Shown piece after piece: positions 44,089 through 51,907 of a stretch of 64,000 nucleotides of DNA. Position numbers and translations under genes: made by a program. Source of the DNA: CAYJAZ01 sp964368455 (lineage in GTDB: Bacteria > Desulfobacterota > Desulfovibrionia > Desulfovibrionales > Desulfovibrionaceae); contig CAYJAZ010000002.1 of the NCBI GenBank assembly GCA_964368455.1, positions 62,001 to 126,000 on the forward strand. The letters run 5' to 3'. The notes beneath the pieces were generated by a model, which was not told the origin of the DNA, did not search any database, and saw only the letters and a list, made by a program, of their open reading frames with translations. Each line of letters begins with the position of its first letter. Position 1 is the stretch's first letter.

Positions 44089-44577
44089 TTAAGCCATACA
44101 ACATTTTTTATATTTTTTGCCACTACCACAAGTACAAGGTTCATTACGGCCAATTTTTGGGCTTTCACGGCGTATTGGCTCACTTCCGTGTATAACACCT
44201 TCAACATAATACCATTTTCCATCTTCTTTACGGAAAAAAGCATCTTCTGTGAGATCTTGTGGAATATTATTTACTGAATATCTCGCACAAAAAGAAACAG
44301 TGCCGTCTTCGTCTTCTGGGCCGCCTTTGCCAGTTTCTAAAATTTCAAGCCCTTCCCAATCAAGAGAGCTAGACCATTTTTCAATATCTTTAACATCAAC
44401 TTCATCTCTAAATTCAGGATGAGTGCTTTCATTTAAATAGTCGTATGAACGAGTTGCGTGTGCTGTATAGCGGGCACGCATGAGCTCTTCGGCTGTTAGG
44501 GCTTCTTTTGAGCCGTTAATAATAGCCTGACAACAGCTTTCTAGTTCGTTTTGAGATCCACAAGGACATAAAGACAT
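44089..44577 (-). CDS. YchJ-like protein with N- and C-terminal SEC-C zinc motifs
   Basis: 162 residues. The N-terminal CPCGSQNELESCC (Cys4, 6, 15, 16) and C-terminal CTCGSGKKYKKCC (Cys148, 150, 159, 160) are SEC-C zinc motifs like that at the end of SecA; between them is the NTF2-like YchJ core (ELMRARYTAHATRSYDYL, GTVSFCARY). The family binds zinc and its role is unclear. The 3' 80 or so bases are repeated downstream as orphan fragments. Confidence 0.9.
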   Translation of the reverse strand: MSLCPCGSQNELESCCQAIINGSKEALTAEELMRARYTAHATRSYDYLNESTHPEFRDEVDVKDIEKWSSSLDWEGLEILETGKGGPEDEDGTVSFCARYSVNNIPQDLTEDAFFRKEDGKWYYVEGVIHGSEPIRRESPKIGRNEPCTCGSGKKYKKCCMA

Positions 44578-44762
44578 AATTTTTCCTCTTTATACATTAT
44601 ATTATTCATTGAAATTATACTTTTCTTGGCTAAAAGTCAAATGCTGTCTAGCTAAGCTCTGAATAAAGAAGTGGAGAAAATCTATCTAAAAATACGAGAG
44701 ATGAGGGCTTTTGATATTGACAATAATACATCATTGCAATTCATGTTTTATCTATTTGAAAT

Positions 44763-44874
44763 TATAGTATAAAAGTGGGAGTAGCGAACAAAGGCTTTCA
44801 CGAGCGAAACAAGAGCCACACCTCTTGTAAGCATGGTTTCGAGCACAGCGTGCCGAAACAAATTAGAATCACGT
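44763..44874 (-). repeat. Interspersed palindromic repeat R2, upstream of cbpA
   Basis: 112 bp from TATAGTATAAAAG to AGAATCACGT, the inverted near-identical partner of 30259-30370 (same length). It contains GAAACAAGAGCCACACCTCTTG and GTTTCGAGCACAGCGTGCCGAAAC stems. It ends 1 bp before the likely -35 box of the cbpA promoter. The stretch 44578-44762 before it shows no gene. Confidence 0.8.
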
Positions 44875-44875
44875 A

Positions 44876-44922
44876 TTGACAACAAAAACAGTCGAACTTA
44901 TTTTAAACTAGAGTATATACTC
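44876..44922 (+). promoter_or_regulatory. Likely cbpA-cbpM-clpB promoter with palindromic operator
   Basis: TTGACA (44876-44881) and TATTTT (44899-44904) with a 17-bp spacer fit a sigma-70-type promoter. The perfect 12-bp palindrome GAGTATATACTC (44911-44922) lies at the expected transcription start, where a repressor would block initiation. Its half-sites resemble the GAGT/ACTC of the HspR box, but the spacing is 4 rather than 7. Confidence 0.45.
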
Positions 44923-44938
44923 AATAAAGGAGTATTAA

Positions 44939-45880
44939 ATGTCCGTAACATATAAAGATTATTACGAAGTGCTTAACGTTACTCGCACTTCAACAAAAGA
45001 TGAAATTGCAAAGGCCTATAAAAAACTTGCAAGAAAATACCATCCTGATCTCAATCAAAACAATGCAGAAGCAGAAGAAAAATTCAAAGAAATCAATGAA
45101 GCTTACGAAGTTTTGAAAGACGATGAAAAAAGAAAGATGTATGATCAATTAGGCCACAACTGGCAGCATGGCCAACAATTTCAAGGCGCACATGGTTTTG
45201 ACTTTTCTCAATTTGGAAATGGGCAATTCCAAGGAGGCTCTGGCGACTTTTCTGACTTCTTTGAAATCCTTTTTGGACAAGGCAGAAGACAGTCTGGTGG
45301 CTTTGGTGCTGATCCTTTTGGCGGTTTTCAAGGAAGACAAAGCAGACCAAGAAGAGGCCGAGATATTGAAGCAGAGCTTTCAATTACTTTAGAAGAAGCC
45401 GTTCAAGGCGGTGAAAAACAATTCACTTTAAATAATGGAAAAAACCTAAAAGTTAATCTGCCAAAAGGTGTGAAGAATGGCGGAAAATTACGCTTGAAAG
45501 GGCAAGGTGGGCAAGGAAATCCTGCTGGCGATCTTTATGTGCATTTGCATTATGCAAAACATGCATATTTTGAAGTAGAGAATGATACTATCACATACAC
45601 TTTAGAGCTCAATCCTATTCAAGCAATGTTTGGAACAAAGGCTCAAGTACCTACGCTTGAAGGCAGTGTTGAATTAAATATACCTGCAAATTCAAACACT
45701 GGTAGAAAATTACGCCTTAGAGAAAAAGGACTTGGCACGCCTACGAAAAGAGGCGATTTGATGGTGAAAATTGCTATTGTTTTACCAAAGTTAGAAGAAT
45801 TAAGCCAAAAAGAACAAGACTTATGGAAAGAATTACAAGCTGAATACCAAAAAAATCTTTCAGGAGAGGAAAATAACTAA
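44939..45880 (+). CDS. cbpA: DnaJ-family co-chaperone, CbpA type
   Basis: 313 residues: J-domain with KYHPDLNQN (HPD triad) in the first 70 residues, a Gly/Phe-rich linker (about 75-140), and the DnaJ C-terminal substrate-binding domains from EAELSITLEEAVQGG. The zinc-finger region of DnaJ is missing, as in CbpA. It stimulates DnaK ATPase. The stop overlaps the next start (TAATG), coupling translation to the CbpM-like gene. AAAGGAG precedes the ATG. Confidence 0.94.
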   Translation: MSVTYKDYYEVLNVTRTSTKDEIAKAYKKLARKYHPDLNQNNAEAEEKFKEINEAYEVLKDDEKRKMYDQLGHNWQHGQQFQGAHGFDFSQFGNGQFQGGSGDFSDFFEILFGQGRRQSGGFGADPFGGFQGRQSRPRRGRDIEAELSITLEEAVQGGEKQFTLNNGKNLKVNLPKGVKNGGKLRLKGQGGQGNPAGDLYVHLHYAKHAYFEVENDTITYTLELNPIQAMFGTKAQVPTLEGSVELNIPANSNTGRKLRLREKGLGTPTKRGDLMVKIAIVLPKLEELSQKEQDLWKELQAEYQKNLSGEENN

Positions 45881-46209
45881 TGCCAAATGAAAATAACCAA
45901 TTAAACATTTCAAAGAAGGATTTTCCTTCAAAATCTCCATTTATTCCTTTTGATGAATTTTTACAACAAGCTGGAATAACACAAGAAAGATATAATGAAT
46001 TAACAGAAATTGGCTGGCTTAAGCCTTCACAACAAACATCAAATGCACCCCTTTTTCTACCAAACGATATATATAAAGTAAGAAAATTAGAAAAAATCTC
46101 CAAAGATTTTGAAATACAAGCACTTCCCTCTGCTATCATTGTTGACTTGCTTGAAAGAGTTGAAAATTTAGAAAAGCAGATTGAGGAATTAAACTCAAGA
46201 ATAAAATAA
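45880..46209 (+). CDS. CbpM-like MerR-type chaperone modulator
   Basis: 109 residues. FIPFDEFLQQAGITQERYNE and GWLKPSQQ resemble the CbpM/MerR winged-helix start; the second half is helical with ERVENLEKQIEELNSRIK as a coiled coil. CbpM binds the J-domain of CbpA and limits its activity; alternatively it could be a transcription regulator of the operon like HspR. Position between cbpA and clpB favours a heat-shock function. Confidence 0.75.
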   Translation: MPNENNQLNISKKDFPSKSPFIPFDEFLQQAGITQERYNELTEIGWLKPSQQTSNAPLFLPNDIYKVRKLEKISKDFEIQALPSAIIVDLLERVENLEKQIEELNSRIK

Positions 46210-46251
46210 AGATTACACGAATAAATAACTCTTGAGAAAAGAGGACAGAAT

Positions 46252-48909
46252 ATGAACATGAATAAATTAACAATAAAAGCACAAGAGGCTTTGGCACAAG
46301 CCCAAGCATTAGCATTTAAATTAGAAAATCAAGAAGTTGATGTAGAACATATAGCCCATGCTTTAGTTGAGCAAGAAGATGGCTTAGTTGCAAAAATATT
46401 AAAGAAATTAAATATCGAAGCCTACGCATTTAATATGGAATTAGACAAAGTTCTTGCCAAAAAAACAAAGGTGCGTGGAACTACAGATATGAACCAAATT
46501 CATGTCTCAAGTAGATTAGCAAAGGCTTTAAGCCATGCACAAGATTATGCAAAAAAATTAAAAGACGAATTTGTAAGCGTAGAACATGTTTTTGCAGAAC
46601 TTTTAACACCTGAAATCGCTACAGCTCCAATTGCAAGCTTAAATGAAGTATTGCAAGAGTTTAGACTCACAAAAGAATCTTTTCTGCAAGCAACAGCACA
46701 GATTCGTGGTTCGCATAGAGTGAGTTCACAAACGCCTGAAACTTCCTTTGACGCACTCAATCAATACGCAAGAGATTTAGTAGAAGCCGCTTCAAAAGGT
46801 AAGCTAGATCCAGTTATAGGCAGAGAAAATGAAATAAGAAGAACAATCCGTATTCTTTCGCGTAGAACAAAGAATAATCCTGTCTTGATTGGTGAAGCTG
46901 GCGTTGGTAAAACAGCTATTGTTGAAGGCCTTGCTTTTCGTATTTTGAAAGGCGATGTGCCAGAAGGTTTAAAAAATAAGAAAATTTTCTCATTGGATAT
47001 GGGTTCACTCATTGCAGGAGCTAAGTTCCGTGGCGAATTTGAAGAAAGATTGAAAGCAGTTTTAAAAGAAGTGGAAGATTCGCAAGGGCAAATCATTCTC
47101 TTTATTGACGAACTTCATCTTATAGTAGGAGCGGGCAAGACAGAAGGCAGCATGGACGCAAGCAATTTGCTCAAGCCAATGCTTGCACGTGGAGAATTGC
47201 ATTGTATAGGAGCAACTACTTTAGATGAATACAGAAAATATATTGAAAAAGATCCAGCTCTTGAAAGACGTTTTCAGCCTGTTTTAGTGGAAGAACCCCA
47301 AATTGAAGATGCTATTTCTATTCTACGTGGCTTGAAAGAAAGATTTGAAGTGCATCACGGTGTACGAATTTCTGATTCTGCTATAGTTGAAGCTGTTGTC
47401 TTGTCTGACAGATATATTTCAGACAGACAATTACCTGATAAAGCTATTGATTTAATTGATGAAGCAGCAGCACTTATACGCACAGAAATTGATTCTCTTC
47501 CAGCTGAACTTGATGAAGTTAATAGAAAGGTGATGCAATTAGAGATAGAAAGAGAAGCTTTAAAAAGAGAAAAAGACACTGCTTCTGCCGAAAGATTAGG
47601 TAGGCTTGAAAATGAACTTTCAGATTTGAGGGTTTCTCAAGCAGAATTTAAAGCACAATGGGAGAGTGAAAAATCTTCTATTGATTCTGTACGCACTATC
47701 AAGACTAAGATAGAGCAAGTGAAATTAGACATTGAAAAAGCAGAAAGAGAATACGATCTCAATAAGGCTTCACGTTTAAAATACGAAACACTTTTCACTC
47801 TCGAACAAGAGTTGAAAAATGCTGAAGAAAACAGCAAAGAAGAAAATAAATTACTCAAAGAGGAAGTTCGCCCAGATGATGTTGCAGGTATTGTTGCTCG
47901 CTGGACAGGCATTCCTGTGACAAGATTGATAGAATCTGAAAAAGAAAAATTACTCGCACTTCCAAACGAATTACACAAAAGAGTCATTGGGCAAGAAGAA
48001 GCTGTGCAAGCTATTTCACAAGCCGTATTACGTTCAAGAGCGGGGCTTTCAGATCCAAATAGGCCTGTAGGATCTTTTCTCTTTTTAGGGCCAACTGGAG
48101 TTGGTAAAACTGAATTATGTAAAGCACTTGCAGAAGCTCTTTTTGATTCAGAAGACAATATGGTTCGTCTTGACATGAGTGAATATATGGAAAAGCATTC
48201 TGTTTCAAGGCTTATTGGTGCCCCTCCTGGCTATATTGGCTATGACGAGGGCGGCCAGCTTACAGAGGCTGTACGCAGAAAGCCGTATTCAGTAATACTT
48301 TTTGACGAAATCGAAAAAGCACATGCTGATGTTTTCAACACCTTGCTTCAATTGCTTGACGATGGAAGATTGACGGATTCACAAGGTAGAACAGTAGATT
48401 TTAGAAATACTATTATCATACTCACTTCAAATATTGGTTCGCCAATACTTTTAGACGGTATTGATGAAAGAGGTAATTTCTATGAAAATGTACGTGCAGA
48501 CATTATGGCTGAACTTCGTCAATATTTTAGACCTGAATTTCTTAACCGTATTGACGACACAGTGCTTTTCAAGCCATTGCAAGAAAATCAAATTGAAAAA
48601 ATTATTGATATCCAGCTCAATGCATTGAGAAAAAGACTAGCAAGCAGGCATATAAGCTTAGATCTTACTTCTAAAGCAAAGGCTTATATTGCAAGTGCTG
48701 CTTATGATCCTATTTTTGGTGCAAGACCGCTTAAGCGTTATTTACAGCACGAATTAGAAACTCCGCTTGCTTCTTATATTATTCAAGGAAGAATCAAGGA
48801 AAATCAAAGAATAGCTGTGGAAATGTCTTTAGTGGATAATCCTGATACTGACGCACCGCTACGTTTTGGTATTGTCAAAGATAAAAGCGTTACTTGGATA
48901 ACTGATTAA
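46252..48909 (+). CDS. clpB: ClpB disaggregase
   Basis: 885-residue AAA+ protein that, with DnaK and DnaJ-type partners, recovers aggregated proteins. N-terminal repeat domain (1-150), first ATPase with GEAGVGKTAIVEGLA and IDELHLIVGAG, a coiled-coil middle domain (about 410-530) that identifies ClpB rather than ClpA or ClpC, the second ATPase with FLGPTGVGKTELCKALAE, and a C-terminal oligomerisation region. Start at the ATG after GAGGA. Third gene of the heat-shock operon. Confidence 0.97.
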   Translation: MNMNKLTIKAQEALAQAQALAFKLENQEVDVEHIAHALVEQEDGLVAKILKKLNIEAYAFNMELDKVLAKKTKVRGTTDMNQIHVSSRLAKALSHAQDYAKKLKDEFVSVEHVFAELLTPEIATAPIASLNEVLQEFRLTKESFLQATAQIRGSHRVSSQTPETSFDALNQYARDLVEAASKGKLDPVIGRENEIRRTIRILSRRTKNNPVLIGEAGVGKTAIVEGLAFRILKGDVPEGLKNKKIFSLDMGSLIAGAKFRGEFEERLKAVLKEVEDSQGQIILFIDELHLIVGAGKTEGSMDASNLLKPMLARGELHCIGATTLDEYRKYIEKDPALERRFQPVLVEEPQIEDAISILRGLKERFEVHHGVRISDSAIVEAVVLSDRYISDRQLPDKAIDLIDEAAALIRTEIDSLPAELDEVNRKVMQLEIEREALKREKDTASAERLGRLENELSDLRVSQAEFKAQWESEKSSIDSVRTIKTKIEQVKLDIEKAEREYDLNKASRLKYETLFTLEQELKNAEENSKEENKLLKEEVRPDDVAGIVARWTGIPVTRLIESEKEKLLALPNELHKRVIGQEEAVQAISQAVLRSRAGLSDPNRPVGSFLFLGPTGVGKTELCKALAEALFDSEDNMVRLDMSEYMEKHSVSRLIGAPPGYIGYDEGGQLTEAVRRKPYSVILFDEIEKAHADVFNTLLQLLDDGRLTDSQGRTVDFRNTIIILTSNIGSPILLDGIDERGNFYENVRADIMAELRQYFRPEFLNRIDDTVLFKPLQENQIEKIIDIQLNALRKRLASRHISLDLTSKAKAYIASAAYDPIFGARPLKRYLQHELETPLASYIIQGRIKENQRIAVEMSLVDNPDTDAPLRFGIVKDKSVTWITD

Positions 48910-48940
48910 TAGAAAAATTAGCTAGAAAAGCTTAAAAAAT

Positions 48941-48972
48941 AAGACTGTTTTTCCATAAGGAAAATCAGTCTT
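48941..48972 (+). terminator. Hairpin after clpB, first copy of a duplicated terminator
   Basis: AAGACTGTTTTTCC-ATAA-GGAAAATCAGTCTT, a 14-position stem with one T-T mismatch. It is identical to the stem at 49132-49163 but is followed by ATGACTAC, not a T-run. A second perfect hairpin, GACTACTGAC-AAA-GTCAGTAGTC, follows at 48974-48996. Confidence 0.75.
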
Positions 48973-49131
48973 ATGACTACTGACAAAGTCAGTAGTCCCG
49001 AAAATCAAGAATAGCCAAAATTTATTTTTGGCGTTAAATGATTGTTTTTCGTGCCTTTCCGCCAAACTTGCTTTGCAAGTTTGAGCGGCACAAAGAGCAT
49101 ATTATAAAATAGGCACTTTGTTATTAAACTA

Positions 49132-49167
49132 AAGACTGTTTTTCCATAAGGAAAATCAGTCTTTTTT
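49132..49167 (+). terminator. Terminator, second copy
   Basis: The same 32-bp stem-loop as 48941-48972, here followed by TTTTTT. It closes the clpB transcript. Between the two copies are about 160 bp with two more hairpins, including CCGCCAAACTTGC-TTT-GCAAGTTTGAGCGG. Confidence 0.85.
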
Positions 49168-49193
49168 GATTTAATAATGCTAAAAAGAATAGA

Positions 49194-49526
49194 CTACATA
49201 AGTAAGCTTGCTTCTTCTCTTAAAAGGTTGAAAGCCAATTGTTTTGTGTCGATTTTATAAGTGCCAGAAGCTATTTTATCTTTTATTTCATTGATCTTGA
49301 TTTGGCGTGTATCAGGTGATGTTTGTGCAGTTTTATAGGCTTCTGTGCGTAGTATTCCTTCAGTAGAAACATGAATAGTGTCGGTTTTTGCAGTGGCCTG
49401 AGTTTCGTTTACAGGCGAAGAGCCAGAGACTTGATTTGTTGCATAAGCCTTTGAGAGTTGAGATGATTTTGCTCCGCCAACTTGAGCAAATGGGCTTGAA
49501 CTAAAGGAGGTTTTTTTAATATTCAT
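49194..49526 (-). CDS. flgM: Alternative internal start: stand-alone FlgM
   Basis: Same frame as the 275-residue protein. MNIKKTSFSSSPFAQVGG is a typical disordered FlgM N-terminus, and GCAAGGATACTATT before the ATG is a good ribosome-binding site. The length of 110 residues is normal for FlgM. Confidence 0.5.
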   Translation of the reverse strand: MNIKKTSFSSSPFAQVGGAKSSQLSKAYATNQVSGSSPVNETQATAKTDTIHVSTEGILRTEAYKTAQTSPDTRQIKINEIKDKIASGTYKIDTKQLAFNLLREEASLLM

Positions 49527-50021
49527 AATAGTATCCTTGCGTTGCGCTGAAACACTTTGTACAATATCTTCGATTTTTTGAAGAGTGATATTCCAAAGAC
49601 AAGAGAAAATTTCTTCCTTATCTTCATTGATAAGTTCAAGATATTCTCCCTCGATTTCTTCTAAAATACAAACTTCGCTTTCGCCAAGTTTGAATCTGAA
49701 AAGAAAGTTTTTTTGTAATTGTGCTGAAAGTTCTGCCTTTATATCATTGACAAGTTCACTACTTTGGCTAAATAAAAGATTGTCATAAACATCCTTTGCT
49801 AAAGTGTAAACATGGCTTGAATAGCGTTTTTGAGCTTGGTGTTCACGCAAGTTTTGTAAGGCATTGTGCGTGGTTTTTTTAAGCCCTTGCAGATCTTGAA
49901 GCACAAGAAGATTTTGTTCATGCACGTCTTGAGAAAAATGCTTTTGAGCATTAACAGACAAAAGAGTATGCTCTGTGGCATCAAAACTTTGGGCACTCTC
50001 TTTATTTATTTTTTCATGCAT
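49194..50021 (-). CDS. Protein with C-terminal FlgM (anti-sigma-28) domain and unknown N-terminal part
   Basis: 275 residues. The last 40 (PDTRQIKINEIKDKIASGTY, then KIDTKQLAFNLLREE) are the sigma-28-binding helices of FlgM, which holds back late flagellar gene expression. Residues 1-160 are helical, charged and not recognised; they do not look like FlgN. An internal ATG at 49526 (residue 166) has its own AAGGA site 7 nt upstream and would give a normal 110-residue FlgM, so the gene could make a fusion, a FlgM alone, or both. No other flagellar gene is in the window. Confidence 0.75.
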   Translation of the reverse strand: MHEKINKESAQSFDATEHTLLSVNAQKHFSQDVHEQNLLVLQDLQGLKKTTHNALQNLREHQAQKRYSSHVYTLAKDVYDNLLFSQSSELVNDIKAELSAQLQKNFLFRFKLGESEVCILEEIEGEYLELINEDKEEIFSCLWNITLQKIEDIVQSVSAQRKDTIMNIKKTSFSSSPFAQVGGAKSSQLSKAYATNQVSGSSPVNETQATAKTDTIHVSTEGILRTEAYKTAQTSPDTRQIKINEIKDKIASGTYKIDTKQLAFNLLREEASLLM

Positions 50022-50243
50022 AAAATTAAACCTTTTAAAGTTTCACTTATTTTCTTTTTCGGCTAGAAGATAATTAACTTTAGAATAAAATAGCATTTAT
50101 TTCATAAAAAATAAAGCTCTGAGAAGCGATAAATATAAAATATTGAAATAATACTTTAAATTTAAGTTGTACTCTTTTTTTCTCTCTATTTTGAACAAGG
50201 GATAAAACTTGCATTTATGAGAAAAACAGTCTATAAGAAGTGT

Positions 50244-50259
50244 TTGGAATTAAACACGC
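50244..50259 (+). promoter_or_regulatory. Dyad with sigma-54-like spacing before the 50285 gene
   Basis: TTGG-AATTAAACAC-GC has the GG-N10-GC geometry of a sigma-54 promoter but little other match. The same bases form the dyad GTGTTT-GGAATT-AAACAC (50241-50258 region). Either an operator or chance in AT-rich DNA. Confidence 0.2.
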
Positions 50260-50284
50260 TAATTATTTATAATAAAGGTATAAT

Positions 50285-51124
50285 ATGAAAAATATTTCTC
50301 ATCTAGAGTCTGTTGGAGATAAATGGGCTCCTTTTTTATCTAATGTAGAAAAAGAACTTCCAGCTGTTATTGCAAGAGTTGTTAAAGACGGTGGAACACG
50401 TGAAGCTTGGCAAATAAAAGACGAAAAAGAAGAAACAATTCTTATGGCTTATCCGCAAGACTCTTCTTTTAGAGCTTGTGCTACATTTAGAGGTGCACCA
50501 GAAGACAAGCTCAATCCAATGACAGCTGTTCCTCTTATGGAAGGCCTTCAACAAGAAATGATAGTGCTTGACACTTATGAATGGAAATCTGGCGTTTCTG
50601 GCGAAGTTTTGGCCTTGCACGAAGCAACAAAAAGACCTTTTTGGTTTTACGATCCATTATTTTTTAGAGATAAAAAAGAAGATTTAAACAAAGAACAACC
50701 ACAAAATTTTAACTTTGCTGGCCTAGCTTACTTAATTCGTAAAGCCTTGCTTGACGAAATGACAATCACTCAAGGCGAGAATTACGAAAAACATGCAATG
50801 GAATGGCTTGCAGCAAATCCTGACAAATCTCGTTTAGATGTTCCGCCATTAAAAGTTTCCCTTAAAAATGCACAAATAGTTTCTCTTGGACAAAGAGCTT
50901 GCGAATATCAAGCAAGAGCAGTTGTGAGAGATTTAAAAAGCTTCACTTTTGGCCCAAAAGAAGCAGAAAAGAAAATGTATTCTTTTGTGATTAATGCTGG
51001 ACTTGGCGATGATATTTTTCCTTTAGTTATCTATGTTTGTCAAAGCATTTGCGATAAGCTTGAATTAGAAGAAGGTATGGAAGTCGATCTTTATTTTTGG
51101 CTTCAAGGCAGAGTTGTAGACTAG
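50285..51124 (+). CDS. Conserved hypothetical protein, soluble
   Basis: 279 residues, starting MKNISHLESVGDKWAPFLSN. No signal peptide, membrane segment or motif that I recognise. WEWKSG-like beta-rich segments (VLDTYEWKSGVSGEVLALHE, RPFWFYDPLFF) and a C-terminal YVCQSICDKLELEEGMEVDL with WLQGRVVD suggest a compact folded domain of the OB type at the end. AAAGG precedes the ATG. It stands alone between the FlgM gene and the M50 protease gene. Function unknown. Confidence 0.7.
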   Translation: MKNISHLESVGDKWAPFLSNVEKELPAVIARVVKDGGTREAWQIKDEKEETILMAYPQDSSFRACATFRGAPEDKLNPMTAVPLMEGLQQEMIVLDTYEWKSGVSGEVLALHEATKRPFWFYDPLFFRDKKEDLNKEQPQNFNFAGLAYLIRKALLDEMTITQGENYEKHAMEWLAANPDKSRLDVPPLKVSLKNAQIVSLGQRACEYQARAVVRDLKSFTFGPKEAEKKMYSFVINAGLGDDIFPLVIYVCQSICDKLELEEGMEVDLYFWLQGRVVD

Positions 51125-51196
51125 AGGCTTTTTAAGATAATTTAGCCTTAGAGCAGCTTCGACTATTATTAAAACTGCTCTAATAGAGAAAAATAT

Positions 51197-51862
51197 ATGG
51201 ATTTACAACTTGCTTTACAAAGATTGCTTGTTTCAATCATTCCGCTCATGCTTGGTATTATTGTGCATGAAGTTGCTCATGCTGTTGCGGCAAACTATTG
51301 CGGCGACGACACGGCAAAAAAAATGGGCAGAATCACATTAAATCCTGTTCCGCATATAGATCCAATGGGAACATTATTTTTTGTGCTCACAGCAATCACT
51401 AGCCCCTTTGTTTTTGGTTGGGCAAAACCTGTGCCTGTTAATCCAAGAAGGTTCACTCGTTACGACGATCCTAAAAGTGGCATGTTTCTCGTTTCAATAG
51501 CAGGTCCATTGTCCAATGTTTTATTAGCAATAGTCTTTTTATTGCTTTTCAAACTCTATGTGAACTTTGGCTTGCATGCTCTTGCAGACACAACTTTAGG
51601 CGATTTCATGGAGCAAATGCTTTTTTCTGGAATAATTATTAATTCCGTGCTTGCCTTTATCAACCTTATCCCTCTTCCACCTTTAGACGGCAGTCATTTA
51701 TTGGCAAAATTTTTACCTTATCCCTTGGACGCTCGTTTTATGAGTTTTTCAAAATACGGTATGATGATTTTATTATTACTTATCGTGACTGATGTCTTGG
51801 GTTATTTTATCAATAAGTATCTAACTGTTATAGTAAATCTTGTTGTAAGTTTTATTAATTAA
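51197..51862 (+). CDS. Site-2 protease-like M50 family intramembrane metalloprotease
   Basis: 221 residues, about six membrane segments. Zinc motif HEVAH (His24, Glu25, His28) in the first helix and the third ligand in NLIPLPPLDGSHLL near residue 155. Lacks the PDZ domain of RseP, matching the short YwhC-type group, whose substrates are mostly unknown. 46 bp before trpS on the same strand. Confidence 0.92.
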   Translation: MDLQLALQRLLVSIIPLMLGIIVHEVAHAVAANYCGDDTAKKMGRITLNPVPHIDPMGTLFFVLTAITSPFVFGWAKPVPVNPRRFTRYDDPKSGMFLVSIAGPLSNVLLAIVFLLLFKLYVNFGLHALADTTLGDFMEQMLFSGIIINSVLAFINLIPLPPLDGSHLLAKFLPYPLDARFMSFSKYGMMILLLLIVTDVLGYFINKYLTVIVNLVVSFIN

Positions 51863-51907
51863 TGTGCTTATAAAAGAAAGCACATCCTCAATAGAAAGGA
51901 GTTTATT

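Noticed and set aside
43640..44277. Several open frames across the N gap and the SEC-C array
   Set aside because: They exist only because N was read as an unknown residue and because the repeats share frames. The only real coding frame there is the minus-strand SEC-C gene ending at 44089.
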